Shown: positions 52,810 to 64,000, counted from the stretch's first letter. The stretch is DNA of 64,000 nt from an uncultured Pelagibacteraceae bacterium (GCA_902580505.1 CACHLB010000001.1:1-64000); one strand, 5' to 3'. The notes: generated by a model from the sequence alone, not told the origin. Numbers and translations: made by a program.

Positions 52810-53613
52810 ATGAAAATTTTAAAAGATGTTTTTGGACTAAATAAGGCAGTAAAAAATTACAAGAATGTTGGATTTGTACCTACAATGGGGGGAATTCATA
52901 AAGGCCACGTATCATTAATAAAAATTTCACAAAAAAATAACAAAGAGACAATAGTAAGTATTTTTGTCAATCCAACACAATTTAATCAAAAAAAAGATTT
53001 TAAGAATTATCCTAGGAATATAAGAAAAGATATATCAATATTAAAAAAACTCAAAGTTGATTATTTATTTTTACCGGAGATCAATGAAATATATAAAAAT
53101 AGAATGAAAAATTTTAAACTTAATAAATCTGATAAAATTTTATGTGCTAAATATAGAAAAGGTCATTTTGAGGGTGTTTTAAACGTGATGAATAGATTGT
53201 TATCTATAGTTAAATCTAAGCATGTTTATATGGGTGAAAAAGATTTTCAACAATACATCTTAATTAAAAGAATATTAGGAAAAAAATATAAAATAAATAT
53301 TGTTGGTTGTCCTACCATTCGAGAAAATAATAAAATTGCTTTGTCTACAAGAAACAAATTGTTAAATGAATCGTCCATAAAAAAAGCATCAAAAATAGCC
53401 ATCAAATTGGAAAAGATTAAAAGACTATCACAAACTAATAAATTTGTGGATTTATCAAAATCTAAATATGAGATTGAAAATAAATTTAAAATTAAAATTG
53501 ATTATCTTGAATTTAGAGATGAAAAAAAAATGAAATTAGATAATTTCAAATCTAAGTATAGACTATTTATTGCCTATCATATTAATGGAGTAAGATTGAT
53601 TGATAATTTTTGA
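52810..53613 (+). CDS. panC: pantoate-beta-alanine ligase
   Basis: 267 aa; VGFVPTMGGIHKGHVSLIK, VSIFVNPTQFNQKKDFKNYPR, MGEKDFQQYILIKR, LSTRN. Confidence 0.97.
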   Translation: MKILKDVFGLNKAVKNYKNVGFVPTMGGIHKGHVSLIKISQKNNKETIVSIFVNPTQFNQKKDFKNYPRNIRKDISILKKLKVDYLFLPEINEIYKNRMKNFKLNKSDKILCAKYRKGHFEGVLNVMNRLLSIVKSKHVYMGEKDFQQYILIKRILGKKYKINIVGCPTIRENNKIALSTRNKLLNESSIKKASKIAIKLEKIKRLSQTNKFVDLSKSKYEIENKFKIKIDYLEFRDEKKMKLDNFKSKYRLFIAYHINGVRLIDNF

Positions 53614-54987
53614 TTATAAAAAATAAGCTCCTACACCTAAGAAAGATACAAAGCCAATTACATCTGTTATTGTTGTAACAAATACACTGGAAGAAATTGC
53701 AGGATCAATTTTCATTTTATTTAATGTTACAGGAACTAAAATACCAAAAAGACCAGCAACTATCATAGTTAAAACCATTGAAATTGAAATTATTAGGGAA
53801 AGCTGAATATCATTAAACCATAGTTGAACTATCAAAGAACTTATAATTGCAAAAATAACTCCATTTAAAACTCCAATATTAAATTCTTTAATAATGTTAT
53901 GAGTAAAATTATTTTTTGTTAAATCCTGTGTTGCTAAAGATCTTACTGTAACGGCTAATGTTTGCATGCCGGCGTTACCACCCATCGATGCTACAATTGG
54001 CATTAAAAAAGCCAAAACTACCATTTGTTCTATAGTGGCACCAAATAAACTTATGCAATAAGTTGCTAGAAAAGCAGTAAACAAATTTAATAACAACCAA
54101 TTAAATCTTCTCTTAGTTTTTGTTATCACACCATCGGTTATTTCTTCATCACCTACTCCAGCTAATCTAAGCGCATCTTCTTCAGCTTCCTCTTTTAATA
54201 CTGTTAGAACATCATCATAAGCTATCATCCCAACCAATTTTTCAGACTTATCCACTACAGCTGCTGAACTCAAATTATAATTTTCAAATAAATTACCGAC
54301 TTCCTCTCTATCCATATCAACCGGTATTAATGTTTGAGATTCTGCCATTATAGACATCATTTTTGTGTCTCTTGGAGTTCTTAATACTCTTGATGAAGGA
54401 ACTGTACCAATGGGCTTGAATTCTTGATCAACAATAAATATTTCGAGAAATTCTTCAGGAAGTTCTTTATTTTCTCTGAGATAGTCTATCGTTTGTCCTA
54501 CAGACCAATTACTTGGTATAGCTGTAAATTCACGTTGCATTAATCTAGCAGCAGAGTCTTCTGGATAACTTAAGCTTTCAAGTAATGCAAATCGGTCTTT
54601 TGGAGGTAATGAACTAAGGATTGTATTTTTATCTTTTTCATCTACATTTTCTAAAATTTTAATTGCATCATCTGACTCTAAATTTTTTAATATGTTTACA
54701 ATTGAATCGGATGATAAATAAGCAATCATCTCAGACTGAATTGACTCATTTAATTCAACAAAAACTTCAGGATCTACTTTGAAACTATTTAATTTTATTA
54801 AATTTTCTCTATCATTTTGACTTAAATGCTCAATTATGTCGGCAGCGTCTGCTGGATGCATGGCATTGAAGGAATTTGTAATAAATCCAGCATCATTTGA
54901 GGCAATTTTATCTGTGACAACTTTGATGAATTCTTTGTTAAATTCAAAGTTAACTTTTTTATCTTTTATTTTTTTCACTATAGTCAT
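53614..54987 (-). CDS. mgtE: magnesium transporter MgtE
   Basis: 457 aa; MHPADAADIIEHLS, CBS domains, LAFLMPIVASMGGNAGMQTLAVTVRSLA. Confidence 0.97.
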   Translation of the reverse strand: MTIVKKIKDKKVNFEFNKEFIKVVTDKIASNDAGFITNSFNAMHPADAADIIEHLSQNDRENLIKLNSFKVDPEVFVELNESIQSEMIAYLSSDSIVNILKNLESDDAIKILENVDEKDKNTILSSLPPKDRFALLESLSYPEDSAARLMQREFTAIPSNWSVGQTIDYLRENKELPEEFLEIFIVDQEFKPIGTVPSSRVLRTPRDTKMMSIMAESQTLIPVDMDREEVGNLFENYNLSSAAVVDKSEKLVGMIAYDDVLTVLKEEAEEDALRLAGVGDEEITDGVITKTKRRFNWLLLNLFTAFLATYCISLFGATIEQMVVLAFLMPIVASMGGNAGMQTLAVTVRSLATQDLTKNNFTHNIIKEFNIGVLNGVIFAIISSLIVQLWFNDIQLSLIISISMVLTMIVAGLFGILVPVTLNKMKIDPAISSSVFVTTITDVIGFVSFLGVGAYFL

Positions 54988-55047
54988 AAATTTACCTATA
55001 ATTTAGTTGGCACTATTAATACAAAATAAAAATAATACAATTTTATA

Positions 55048-55671
55048 ATGACAATAGAGATCAAAAAGTCAGTAAAACCAATAAAATATAAATCTGCGAT
55101 AGATATACTTGAAGAAAGATTGGAGCAAATCAAAGTAAATAAAAATAACGAACTTATTTGGGTACTTGAACATGAAGAGATTTATACTGGTGGAACAAGT
55201 TTTAGTGATAATGAGATTTTAGATAAATCTATAAACTTTATTAAAACAAATAGAGGTGGAAAAATAACATATCATGGTCCTGGTCAATTAGTTTTTTATT
55301 TTGTGATTGACTTAAACAAAAGAGGTAAGAATATAAAAAAAATTATAACTGCAATCGAAAAGACAATTATAGATACTTTAAAAAATTACAATATAAACTG
55401 TTTTGCTGATAGAAAAAATATTGGAATTTGGTATGAGCACAAATCTGGTAAAATAGATAAAATTGCAGCAATAGGTATAAAAGTAAAGAAATGGATTGCT
55501 TATCATGGTTTTGCATTAAATATTTCAAATAATCTTAACGTATATAAAAAGATAGTTCCTTGTGGGGTTAGAGATAAAGGGGTTTCAAATTTAAATAAGA
55601 TTAAAAAACAAAATTATAAAAATATTGATAATGATTTGATAAAAAATTTTTTATCAAATATTAAAAATTAA
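55048..55671 (+). CDS. lipB: lipoyl(octanoyl) transferase
   Basis: 207 aa; [65 protein letters not shown]. Confidence 0.96.
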   Translation: MTIEIKKSVKPIKYKSAIDILEERLEQIKVNKNNELIWVLEHEEIYTGGTSFSDNEILDKSINFIKTNRGGKITYHGPGQLVFYFVIDLNKRGKNIKKIITAIEKTIIDTLKNYNINCFADRKNIGIWYEHKSGKIDKIAAIGIKVKKWIAYHGFALNISNNLNVYKKIVPCGVRDKGVSNLNKIKKQNYKNIDNDLIKNFLSNIKN

Positions 55672-56569
55672 GTCTTTTAGTTTTTAACATATTTCTAAAA
55701 TAATCTGGAGGAGTGGCTCTAAAAGTGTATTTTTTCTCATTTATTTTAAATTTTATTTCATAAGAATGTAACATTAGATTTTTATTAGATATTTTTGAGT
55801 TATTTGTAGAATTATATTTTTTATCCCCAATAATAGAATTTCCTAAATTAAATAATTGTTTTCTTAGTTGATGTTTTCTTCCTGTAATTGGATTAAGCTG
55901 AATGAAGGTCGCATTATTATTTTTATCTAAGATTTCATATTTTGTTTCAGCTTTTTCAACAATTTTTTTTTTATTTTCAAATCTTATCAAATCATCTTTT
56001 ATCACACCCTTATCAATTAAAATTAATTCACCATTACATATTGCTAAATAGGTTTTGTAAACCTTTCTTAATCTAAAGAGTGAAGTAAGCAATTGGGCTG
56101 TTTCCCTATTCTTTGCAATTATAAATACCCCTGAAGTATCTTTATCTAATCTGTGTACAGAATAAGGTTTTTCATCTTTAAATAGATTACTTTTTGCAAA
56201 TATATCAATTATATTTTTTTTAGATTTTGTACCACCTTGTACTGAAATTCCTGATTGTTTATTTAGAACAACAAAGTTCTCATTATTTTCAATAATTAAA
56301 TCCTCATTTTCTTTTATAATTTCATTGCTAGGATTATATTTTTCTTTTTTTTGATTAATAATTTTTTTAAATTCAAAGTTATGTAATTCAATTTTATCTT
56401 TGAATTGAATTTTTTTTGAGCTTTTAATTTTTTTTTTATTTAACTTAATTTTTCCATTTCTTAAATTTTTTTCAATTAAACTTTGTGGAATTTGACCGAA
56501 GTAATTTCTTAAAAATCTGTCAATACGCATACCACTGAACGTTTTATCAACGTTTAATAGTTTTTTCAT
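55661..56569 (-). CDS. RluA/RluC family pseudouridine synthase
   Basis: 302 aa; S4-like N-terminus, [57 protein letters not shown]. Confidence 0.95.
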   Translation of the reverse strand: MKKLLNVDKTFSGMRIDRFLRNYFGQIPQSLIEKNLRNGKIKLNKKKIKSSKKIQFKDKIELHNFEFKKIINQKKEKYNPSNEIIKENEDLIIENNENFVVLNKQSGISVQGGTKSKKNIIDIFAKSNLFKDEKPYSVHRLDKDTSGVFIIAKNRETAQLLTSLFRLRKVYKTYLAICNGELILIDKGVIKDDLIRFENKKKIVEKAETKYEILDKNNNATFIQLNPITGRKHQLRKQLFNLGNSIIGDKKYNSTNNSKISNKNLMLHSYEIKFKINEKKYTFRATPPDYFRNMLKTKRLNF

Positions 56570-56579
56570 TTATTTAATT

Positions 56580-57020
56580 TTAGGCTGTTGCTTCTTTTGG
56601 AGGCTCTTTTTTTTGATCTTTAGCTTGATCTTTCTTTTTTTTATCAACTCTTTTAGCTTCAACATCCCTATCTACAAATTCAATTACGGCCATTGGAGCA
56701 TTATCACCATATCTAAATCCAGCTTTTATAATTCTCGTGTATCCACCTTTTCTATTTTCATATCTTTTTGAAAGAGTTTTTTTAACTTTATTTGTAGATT
56801 TAATATCTTGCAACTTAGAGATTAATGTTTTTGTATTAGACAAAGTATCTTTCTTGCCCAATGTTATAATTTTGTCAGCTTGAGGTTTTAAAGCTTTTGC
56901 TTTTGGTAAAGTGGTTGTAATTTGCTCATATTTTATTAATGAATTGAGCATATTTTTAATTAGAGCTTTTCTATGTTCCGAGGTTCTATTGAGCTTTTTA
57001 TAGCCCATTTTATGTCTCAT
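56580..57020 (-). CDS. rplQ: 50S ribosomal protein L17
   Basis: 146 aa; [44 protein letters not shown]. Confidence 0.98.
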   Translation of the reverse strand: MRHKMGYKKLNRTSEHRKALIKNMLNSLIKYEQITTTLPKAKALKPQADKIITLGKKDTLSNTKTLISKLQDIKSTNKVKKTLSKRYENRKGGYTRIIKAGFRYGDNAPMAVIEFVDRDVEAKRVDKKKKDQAKDQKKEPPKEATA

Positions 57021-58048
57021 TAAATCGCTTCCTCAAGTTTCTTAGAAAGTTCTGCAATATTATCTGGAGGCCAATTAGGAATTTCCATTCCTAGATATAA
57101 TGACATTCCAGTTAATACCTCTTTAATTTCATTCAATGATTTTCTTCCAAAATTTGGTGTTCTTAACATTTCACCCTCTGATTTTTGAACTAAATCACCT
57201 ATGTAAATAATATTATCATTTTTCAAACAATTCATAGATCTTACAGAAAGCTCTAATTCATCCACCTTTCTTAATAAGTTTTTGTTAAACTCTGGTTCTG
57301 AAGGTTGTTCTTTTATTATGACTTCTTGTGGCTCATCAAAATTAACGAACATCCCTAGTTGATCTTGAAATATCCTAGCTGAGTAAGCTACCGCATCCTC
57401 TGCTGAAATTGATCCATTTGTTTCGACTTCCATTGTTAATTTATCATAATCTAATGCCTTTCCCTCTCTAGCTGTGCTGACTGAATAAGATACTTTTTTA
57501 ACTGGACTAAATAATGAATCTATTGGTATCAAACCTAAAGGTGGTTCCTCTGGTTTGTTCATATCTGCTGAAACATAACCCTTTCCAGTTCCTACTGACA
57601 TCTCCATATGAAATTTAGTATTTTCGTCTAAATTACAAATCACTAAATCTGGATTCAATATTTCAATATCAGCAACTGAGGTTATATCAGAAGCTTTTAT
57701 CTCTCCTGGACCTTTAGCATCAAGTACTAATTTTTTTGGTTCATCAGATACACTTTTAAGAGCTAAAGATTTTACGTTTAATACTATGTCAGTTACATCT
57801 TCTCTCACACCCTTAATTGAAGTAAACTCATGCAATACACCGTCTATTTGAATAGATGTTACTGCAGTACCTCTAATAGAAGATAAAAGAATTCTTCTTA
57901 GTGAATTTCCAAGAGTTAAACCATAACCCTTTTCCAAAGGTTCGGCAGTTATTTTTGCAAATGCTTTATCATTGCTTAGTTGAACATCTAACTTTGCAGG
58001 TTTAATTAATGATTTCCAATTTTTTGAATTTACTTCTGCTTGCTCCAT
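57020..58048 (-). CDS. rpoA: DNA-directed RNA polymerase alpha subunit
   Basis: 342 aa; [45 protein letters not shown]; alpha-[40 protein letters not shown]. Confidence 0.99.
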   Translation of the reverse strand: MEQAEVNSKNWKSLIKPAKLDVQLSNDKAFAKITAEPLEKGYGLTLGNSLRRILLSSIRGTAVTSIQIDGVLHEFTSIKGVREDVTDIVLNVKSLALKSVSDEPKKLVLDAKGPGEIKASDITSVADIEILNPDLVICNLDENTKFHMEMSVGTGKGYVSADMNKPEEPPLGLIPIDSLFSPVKKVSYSVSTAREGKALDYDKLTMEVETNGSISAEDAVAYSARIFQDQLGMFVNFDEPQEVIIKEQPSEPEFNKNLLRKVDELELSVRSMNCLKNDNIIYIGDLVQKSEGEMLRTPNFGRKSLNEIKEVLTGMSLYLGMEIPNWPPDNIAELSKKLEEAI

Positions 58049-58485
58049 TAAACTCTCCTTTTTTTAGGTGGTCTCGTACCATTGTGTGGCATCGGTGTTG
58101 TATCTTTAATTGATATGATTTTAAATCCTCTAGCTTGTAAAGCTCTCAAGGCAGTTTCTCTACCAGATCCCGGCCCTTTAACCTCAACAGATAGAATTTT
58201 CATTCCAACTTCTAAAGCCTTAGCTGCCGCAGCGTCTGCCGCAACTTGTGCTGCATAAGGTGTGGATTTACGAGAACCTTTAAATCCCTTTTGACCTGCT
58301 GATGCCCAAGAGACTACATTACCATTTGTATCTGCTATTGAAACAATAGTATTATTAAAAGTTGATTGAACATAAGCTATTCCGTTAAGAATATTTTTTT
58401 TTCCCTTTTTCTTTTTGGAATAAGAACTTTTTTTAGATTTAACTTCTGTTTTCTGTTCTTTATTATCAGTAACTTCTTTTTTCAT
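58048..58485 (-). CDS. rpsK: 30S ribosomal protein S11
   Basis: 145 aa; [64 protein letters not shown]. Confidence 0.98.
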   Translation of the reverse strand: MKKEVTDNKEQKTEVKSKKSSYSKKKKGKKNILNGIAYVQSTFNNTIVSIADTNGNVVSWASAGQKGFKGSRKSTPYAAQVAADAAAAKALEVGMKILSVEVKGPGSGRETALRALQARGFKIISIKDTTPMPHNGTRPPKKRRV

Positions 58486-58868
58486 TATTTTTTAAGTGGA
58501 GTTAATTTTTTTCCTGCAATAGCAATAGCTTTTCCTTTTCTTGTTCTAGAATTACATCTTGTTCTTTGACCTCTAACTGGAAGCTTTTTTCTATGCCTGG
58601 ATCCTCTGTAAGTAGCAAGATCGATTAATCTTTTTATACTTAAAGATGTTTCCCTTCTTAAATCACCTTCAACCGTAAATTTTTGATCTATATACTCCCT
58701 AATTTTTAGAATTTGATCATCGGTTAATTCATTTACTCTTTTTGATTTAGGTATTTCTAATTCAGTGCAAATTTGTTGAGAAAATTTGTTTCCAATACCA
58801 TAGATGTAAGTTAGTCCAATATGAACTAATTTATTTTGTGGTATGTTTACACCTGCAATACGAGCCAT
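58485..58868 (-). CDS. rpsM: 30S ribosomal protein S13
   Basis: 127 aa; [53 protein letters not shown]. Confidence 0.98.
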   Translation of the reverse strand: MARIAGVNIPQNKLVHIGLTYIYGIGNKFSQQICTELEIPKSKRVNELTDDQILKIREYIDQKFTVEGDLRRETSLSIKRLIDLATYRGSRHRKKLPVRGQRTRCNSRTRKGKAIAIAGKKLTPLKK

Positions 58869-58923
58869 AATTATTGTGATAAATTGTGCCTTTTATATAA
58901 GATGATTAATCAAAGTCAACGCC

Positions 58924-59487
58924 TTAAACATTCAAAAAAGTCTCTATTTTACTGGTTATTTGATCAATTTCCATTGTTCCATCAACAGCATGAAAATTTG
59001 GATTTTTAGAATAGTAATCCAAAACCGGTTTAGTCGTTTCAATATAAGTATCATATCTCTTTAATATCGTATCTAAATCATCATCAGATCTTTTTTCTAA
59101 AATTTTTCTTTTTTTTATTCTTTCTACAATTGTTTCTTTATTTACATCTAAAAAAAAAATATGATTAATCTTCTGATTTGAGGCATTCAATAATAAATTT
59201 AGATTTTTAGCTTGATTTAAAGATCTAGGATAACCATCAAATATTAATTTTTGCTTTTTGTTTGGATCAAAGACATATTTTTTTAAAAGACCATTTACAA
59301 TTTCGTCACTTACAAATTTACCTTCATTCATATTATTTATTATTCTTTTTCCTATAGCTGTATCTTTTTTTATTTCTTCTCTTAAAATATCACCCGTGGA
59401 GATTTGGTAACCATTTAATTTTTTAACAAGATATTTGGCTTGAGTACCTTTTCCAGCACCTGGAGGACCAAATAATATTATATTCAC
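58924..59487 (-). CDS. adk: adenylate kinase
   Basis: 187 aa; MNIILFGPPGAGKGTQAKYLV, ISTGDILREEIKK, LIFDGYPRSLNQA. Confidence 0.98.
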   Translation of the reverse strand: MNIILFGPPGAGKGTQAKYLVKKLNGYQISTGDILREEIKKDTAIGKRIINNMNEGKFVSDEIVNGLLKKYVFDPNKKQKLIFDGYPRSLNQAKNLNLLLNASNQKINHIFFLDVNKETIVERIKKRKILEKRSDDDLDTILKRYDTYIETTKPVLDYYSKNPNFHAVDGTMEIDQITSKIETFLNV

Positions 59488-60768
59488 CTATCTACCAAAT
59501 TTTGTTTTTTTTATAAGTTGCTCGTATTGAGAACTCATCATCCTTGTTTGAATTTGTGTAACTGTATCAATCGCAACTACAACAACAATCAAAACAGAAG
59601 CACCACCCAAATAAAATGGAATAGGATAATTTGCTATTAGAAATTCCGGCATTAAACAAACTAGTGCAAGATATAGCGCACCTATTGTTGTCAATCTTGT
59701 CAGTATTGTATCTATATACATAGCAGTACTTTCTCCAGGTCTTATTCCTGGAATAAATCCACCATATTTTCTTAAATTTTCTGCAGTTTCAGTTGGATTG
59801 AATGTAATTGAGGTATAAAAAAAAGTAAAAAATATTATTCCGGATGCATATAGCAACATATATAGAGGTTGTCCTTGTGAAAAATATGACGAAATATTTA
59901 AAAAAGTTTCATTTTGAGAAACATTAAAATTTGAAAAAGTAACTGGTAATAGTAACAAAGCTGAAGCGAAAATTGCAGGTATAACACCTGCTGAGTTAAT
60001 TTTTAATGGTAAATGCGAAGAATCTCCACCATACATTTTATTTCCCATCTGTCTTTTGGGATAATTTATAAGAATTTTTCTTAATGCTCTTTCCATAAAC
60101 ACAATAAACATTATTGTTGCTACAAGTAATAAAAAAATAAAAATTATCATTACAGTTGAAATTGCGCCAGTTCTTCCTAATTCGAATGTGGTTACTAGAG
60201 CTCTTGGGATTTCAGCTACAATACCTGAAAAAATAATTAAAGAGATACCATTACCAATACCTCTTTGAGTGATTTGTTCACCAAGCCACATTAAAAAAAT
60301 TGTCCCTGCAACTATTGTTGTAACTGTTGAAATTTTAAAAAATATACCTGGATTAATTACCAAATCTGCTGATGACTCTAAGCCAACAGCTAATCCATAT
60401 CCTTGTATAGTTGCTAACAATACAGTTCCATATCTAGTTATTTGTGTAATTTTTTGTCTTCCAATTTCACCTTGTGCCTTTAAATTTTTAAAATATTCCG
60501 AAACTCCAGTAAGTAATTGGACAATAATTGAAGATGATATATATGGCATTATTCCAAGAGCAAAAATTGCCATTCTACTTACAGCACCGCCTGCAAAAAC
60601 GTTAAACATTCCTAACAAACCTTTTTGATTTCCTTCCATCATTATTTGAAGTTGCTCAGGGTCTATTCCTGGTAGAGGAACAAAAGTACCCAGTCTATAA
60701 ACAGCAAGAATAAATAATGTAAAAAGTATTCTATTTCTTAAATCATTAGATTGTGTTGATGCGCTCAT
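59488..60768 (-). CDS. secY: preprotein translocase subunit SecY
   Basis: 426 aa; YRLGTFVPLPGIDPEQL, IFALGIMPYISSSIIVQLL, PLKINSAGVIPAIFASALLL, RKYGGFIPGIRPGEST. Confidence 0.98.
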   Translation of the reverse strand: MSASTQSNDLRNRILFTLFILAVYRLGTFVPLPGIDPEQLQIMMEGNQKGLLGMFNVFAGGAVSRMAIFALGIMPYISSSIIVQLLTGVSEYFKNLKAQGEIGRQKITQITRYGTVLLATIQGYGLAVGLESSADLVINPGIFFKISTVTTIVAGTIFLMWLGEQITQRGIGNGISLIIFSGIVAEIPRALVTTFELGRTGAISTVMIIFIFLLLVATIMFIVFMERALRKILINYPKRQMGNKMYGGDSSHLPLKINSAGVIPAIFASALLLLPVTFSNFNVSQNETFLNISSYFSQGQPLYMLLYASGIIFFTFFYTSITFNPTETAENLRKYGGFIPGIRPGESTAMYIDTILTRLTTIGALYLALVCLMPEFLIANYPIPFYLGGASVLIVVVVAIDTVTQIQTRMMSSQYEQLIKKTKFGR

Positions 60769-60770
60769 TA

Positions 60771-61229
60771 TTAAGACTGCTTTTTAAAAGTAATTTGTCC
60801 ACCAGCTTTGTTAATTTTTTCTATAGCAGATTTTGACGAATAATCTGCTTCAATTTCAATTTTAGATTTAATTTCACCATTTGATAAAACTTTAAATTTA
60901 TTTATTGATTTTCTAAATAATTTTGATTTTTTAAATGTATCAATGTTAATTTTTACATCTGCACTAATTTTTTTATTATCAATAAGTTTTTGTAAATCTC
61001 CTAAATTTATTACTGCAAGATCATTTTTGTTTATCGGGTTGAAACCTCTTTTAGGAAGTCTTCTGTATAATGGCATTTGACCGCCCTCAAAACTTTTTAT
61101 AGCTACACCAGATCTTGATTTTTGTCCTTTTACACCTCTACCGGAAGTTTTTCCTTTACCAGATCCAATGCCTCTTCCTACTCGAATTTTTTTTTTCTTA
61201 ATATTATTTAATGTATTTAAAGATGTCAT
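60771..61229 (-). CDS. rplO: 50S ribosomal protein L15
   Basis: 152 aa; RVGRGIGSGKGKTSGRGVKGQKSRSG...FEGGQMPLYRRLPKRGF. Confidence 0.98.
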   Translation of the reverse strand: MTSLNTLNNIKKKKIRVGRGIGSGKGKTSGRGVKGQKSRSGVAIKSFEGGQMPLYRRLPKRGFNPINKNDLAVINLGDLQKLIDNKKISADVKINIDTFKKSKLFRKSINKFKVLSNGEIKSKIEIEADYSSKSAIEKINKAGGQITFKKQS

Positions 61230-61729
61230 TATCCTCTTTTCTCAATTATTTCTGATATTTTTTTATTTCTAAGGTTCGAAATGTTTTTAGGTGAATTTTG
61301 TTTAGATAAAGCTTTTAAGCATGCTCTGATCACATTGTGTGGATTTGCTGTACCTAAAGATTTAGCTACAATGTCCTTTATACCTAACACCTCACAAACA
61401 GCTCTAACTGGACCACCAGCTATTATACCAGTTCCTTTAGGAGCAGATCTCAATTTAATTTTTCCAGCTCCATCTTTTCCATATATGTCATGATGAATTG
61501 TTCTTCCATCTCTAAGAGGTATTTGAATTAAGTTTCGTTTGGCCAATTCATTTGCTTTTTTAATGGCATCTGGAACTTGTTTAGCCTTTGCGTGTGCAAT
61601 ACCAATTTTACCATTTTGATTACCTACCACAACTAATGCAGAAAAACCAAATCTTCTTCCTCCTTTAACAACTTTAGTTATCCTGTTTATATGAACTAAT
61701 TTTTCAACAAATTCTGTATTTTTTTCCAT
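61229..61729 (-). CDS. rpsE: 30S ribosomal protein S5
   Basis: 166 aa; [48 protein letters not shown]. Confidence 0.98.
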   Translation of the reverse strand: MEKNTEFVEKLVHINRITKVVKGGRRFGFSALVVVGNQNGKIGIAHAKAKQVPDAIKKANELAKRNLIQIPLRDGRTIHHDIYGKDGAGKIKLRSAPKGTGIIAGGPVRAVCEVLGIKDIVAKSLGTANPHNVIRACLKALSKQNSPKNISNLRNKKISEIIEKRG

Positions 61730-61732
61730 ATT

Positions 61733-62083
61733 TTAAAATTCCATCCCATTTTTTCTTAATGTTTCTGCAAAAATTTTAACTCTGCCATGATATTTATAAA
61801 TACCTCTATCAAAGTAAATTTTTTTTATATTCTTTTCATTTGCTTTCTTTGCTAGCGTTTCAGCAACGATGGTTGATAGTTCTGATTTATTTTTATTTTG
61901 CCCTTTAATATCTTTATCGATTGATGATGCGGAAACTAAGGTAATATTTTTTACGTCATCAATTATTTGTGCACTTATATTTTTAGTAGATCTTGAAACA
62001 CTTAGTCTGTATCTATCTTTCGATACACTTTTAAGTTTTTTTCTTACTCTAAATTTTTTTCTTTCAATAGTATTTAATCTCAT
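61733..62083 (-). CDS. rplR: 50S ribosomal protein L18
   Basis: 116 aa; [17 protein letters not shown]...[30 protein letters not shown]. Confidence 0.97.
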   Translation of the reverse strand: MRLNTIERKKFRVRKKLKSVSKDRYRLSVSRSTKNISAQIIDDVKNITLVSASSIDKDIKGQNKNKSELSTIVAETLAKKANEKNIKKIYFDRGIYKYHGRVKIFAETLRKNGMEF

Positions 62084-62622
62084 TATTTTTTCTTACCTTC
62101 TTTTCTTAAAATATATTGACCTTTTTCTTTTATACCCTTTCCTTTATATGGTTCTGGTGGTCTAATACTTTTTATTTGTGATGCAACCATTCCAACTTGT
62201 TGTTTATTTGAGCCACTAATTTTAAGTGTTGTTTGTTTTTCAACAGCAATTTTAATACCTTCTGGAATATCATAATTTATATCATGACTAAATCCTAGTT
62301 GCATATTTAAAACATTGCCTTTTAGAGCAGCTCTGAATCCAACTCCGGTAAGTTCAAGTATTTTCTCATATCCAGTACTTGCACCAATAATGGCATTATT
62401 AAGTAAGCTTCTGTTCATACCCCATAATCTTTTAGAATTATCATCAAGTTTTTTAGGTTTTATTGATAGGTCTTTACCCTCAGTAATATTAAGTTCAAAC
62501 ATTTCTAAATCTAATTTTATAGATTGTTTACCTAGTGGGCCCTCTACATTAATTGTATTTCCAGATAATAAAACTTTTACTTTTTCTGGAATTTGTATGT
62601 TTATTTTTCCTATTTTAGACAT
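62083..62622 (-). CDS. rplF: 50S ribosomal protein L6
   Basis: 179 aa; [57 protein letters not shown]. Confidence 0.98.
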   Translation of the reverse strand: MSKIGKINIQIPEKVKVLLSGNTINVEGPLGKQSIKLDLEMFELNITEGKDLSIKPKKLDDNSKRLWGMNRSLLNNAIIGASTGYEKILELTGVGFRAALKGNVLNMQLGFSHDINYDIPEGIKIAVEKQTTLKISGSNKQQVGMVASQIKSIRPPEPYKGKGIKEKGQYILRKEGKKK

Positions 62623-63014
62623 TAAAATACCTTACAAATTATTTCTCCACCAAGTTTTTTCTTTCTTGCATCTACATCAGTCATTACACCTTGTGGAGTA
62701 GATATAATTGCAATACCAAGACCATTATTAATTTTTGGAAGACTGCTTGCGCTAGAAAAAATTCTTCTACCTGGCTTAGATATTCTTTCAATAGTGTTTA
62801 TAACAGGATTCCCTGAGTTATATTTTAGGTTAATTTCAATTGAAGGTTTTTTTTCGTCATTGATTTTGTAATCAATAATATAACCCTCTGACTTTAACAC
62901 ATCAGCTATTTTGGCTTTAAATTTTGATGATGGCAATGATACTTTATTGTGATTCCTTACTTGGGCATTTTTAATTCTTGCCAACATATCACCTATTGGA
63001 TCGCTTAAACTCAT
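62622..63014 (-). CDS. rpsH: 30S ribosomal protein S8
   Basis: 130 aa; MSLSDPIGDMLARIKNAQVRNHNKVSLPSSKFK; GIAIISTPQGVMTDVDARKKKLGGEIICKVF. Confidence 0.98.
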   Translation of the reverse strand: MSLSDPIGDMLARIKNAQVRNHNKVSLPSSKFKAKIADVLKSEGYIIDYKINDEKKPSIEINLKYNSGNPVINTIERISKPGRRIFSSASSLPKINNGLGIAIISTPQGVMTDVDARKKKLGGEIICKVF

Positions 63015-63024
63015 ATTTTCCTTT

Positions 63025-63330
63025 CTACCAACTAGATTTTACCATTCCAGGAATTTTGCCTTCTAAACCAAGTTGTCTGAGGGCTATTCTTGAAATTTTT
63101 AGTTTTCGGTAAACACCATGCGGTCTACCAGTAATCTGGCATCTATTCATAACTCTAACCTTTGCTGAATTTCGAGGCAACTTTGATAATTTTTGTTGTG
63201 CTTTAAACCTTTCTTCTAAGGATAATTTTTTATCCATTATTATTTTTTTTAATTTTAATCTTTTTTCATAAAACTTGTTTGACAACCTTACTCTTCTATT
63301 ATTTTTGTTAATCGCGCTCATTTTAGCCAT
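63025..63330 (-). CDS. rpsN: 30S ribosomal protein S14
   Basis: 101 aa; [55 protein letters not shown]. Confidence 0.98.
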   Translation of the reverse strand: MAKMSAINKNNRRVRLSNKFYEKRLKLKKIIMDKKLSLEERFKAQQKLSKLPRNSAKVRVMNRCQITGRPHGVYRKLKISRIALRQLGLEGKIPGMVKSSW

Positions 63331-63884
63331 TAGTTACTCCTTGTTTCTTTAAACGGAAAATTTAAATGTTTTAATAATTCAAAACTGTGTTCTACTTTTT
63401 GAGATTTAATAACTATTGTTATGTCTAAACCTCTAATTTTGTCAACTTTATCAAAATTTACCTCGGGAAATATAATATGCTCTTTAACTCCAAATGTATA
63501 ATTTCCAAATTTATCAAAACCATTGGGACTTAATCCCCTAAAGTCTTTAATTCTTGGTAAGGCAATATTAGTTAGTCTATCAATGAATTCATACATCTTA
63601 TTTTTTCTTAATGTTACTTTCAATCCAGAGTTAGTATTTTTTCTGGTTTTAAAATTTGCTATAGATTTTTTAAATTTTGTTACGACTGGCATTTGTCCTG
63701 TGATGTTTGCTAGATCTTCTTGACATGATTTCAAAATTTTTTGATCATTTCCATCAAGTCCTAACCCCATATTTAAAACTATTTTTTGTATTCTTGGGCC
63801 CATATATAAATTTTTATAACCAAATTTTTCTTTTAATGTTGGTTCTATCTCATTAGCGATTGCTAGTTTTAATCTAGGTGTCAT
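63330..63884 (-). CDS. rplE: 50S ribosomal protein L5
   Basis: 184 aa; [73 protein letters not shown]. Confidence 0.98.
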   Translation of the reverse strand: MTPRLKLAIANEIEPTLKEKFGYKNLYMGPRIQKIVLNMGLGLDGNDQKILKSCQEDLANITGQMPVVTKFKKSIANFKTRKNTNSGLKVTLRKNKMYEFIDRLTNIALPRIKDFRGLSPNGFDKFGNYTFGVKEHIIFPEVNFDKVDKIRGLDITIVIKSQKVEHSFELLKHLNFPFKETRSN

Positions 63885-64000
63885 TACTTCTTCGCCTCAT
63901 TTTTATTTTTTATGTCAAAAATCGCTAGATTAGAAAGATGAATAAAATTTTCTTTTGAAACTATTCCACCTTTCTTTTCTTTTGTGGTTTTCACATGTTT
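63885..64000 (-). CDS. rplX: 50S ribosomal protein L24, partial (N-terminus beyond the window)
   Basis: Own reverse translation: ...[38 protein letters not shown]; next to rplE as in the spc operon. Confidence 0.9.

Noticed and set aside
58366-58569. 67-aa + ORF across the rpsK/rpsM junction
   Set aside because: Antisense to ribosomal protein genes; Phe-rich shadow of Lys codons.
61869-62701. + ORFs (61869-62165, 62315-62701) antisense to rplR/rplF/rpsH
   Set aside because: Shadow ORFs; apparent TM segments come from Lys-rich complements.
1-64000. CRISPR arrays, transposons, integrases, prophage or toxin-antitoxin/defence islands
   Set aside because: No regularly spaced repeats, transposase/integrase motifs, att-like duplications or defence-type domains were seen; content is near-continuous core genes.

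Overview
This 64 kb window is very AT-rich and extremely gene-dense. It is bacterial chromosome with alphaproteobacterial gene order, most likely from the SAR11 / Pelagibacterales lineage (inferred from composition, gene content and compaction; no taxonomic search was run). Nearly all of it is recognisable housekeeping sequence: rplM-rpsI-argC-hom; metY plus two partner genes; plsX-ihfA; hppA; a riboflavin cluster (nrdR-ribD-ribE-ribBX-ribH-nusB-thiL); glyA-rpiB; dapA-smpB-folK-rel-pyrE-pdxJ-acpS-lepB-rnc-recO; a tRNA-Ser; sarcosine oxidase soxBDAG; gatCAB; pyrB-pyrC-like-plsY-topA; ugd-galU; and a spc/alpha ribosomal operon truncated at the right edge. I saw no CRISPR array, prophage, transposon or integron. 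The best second-look items are: (1) a metY / alpha-beta hydrolase / uncharacterised methyltransferase trio behind the largest intergenic region, which contains a possible SAM-II/SAM-V-like pseudoknot; (2) a Rel/SpoT protein that passes almost directly from TGS to ACT; (3) a RibB fused to a degenerate GTP cyclohydrolase II domain lacking the catalytic cysteines; (4) a 'dihydroorotase' without the HxH metal motif; (5) all nine convergent gene ends having zero or negative spacing, several as TAA|TTA palindromes; and (6) core genes absent from their usual syntenic slots (era, fabH, dprA, rpmD, rpoZ). I found no strong evidence for a wholly new defence or mobile system.
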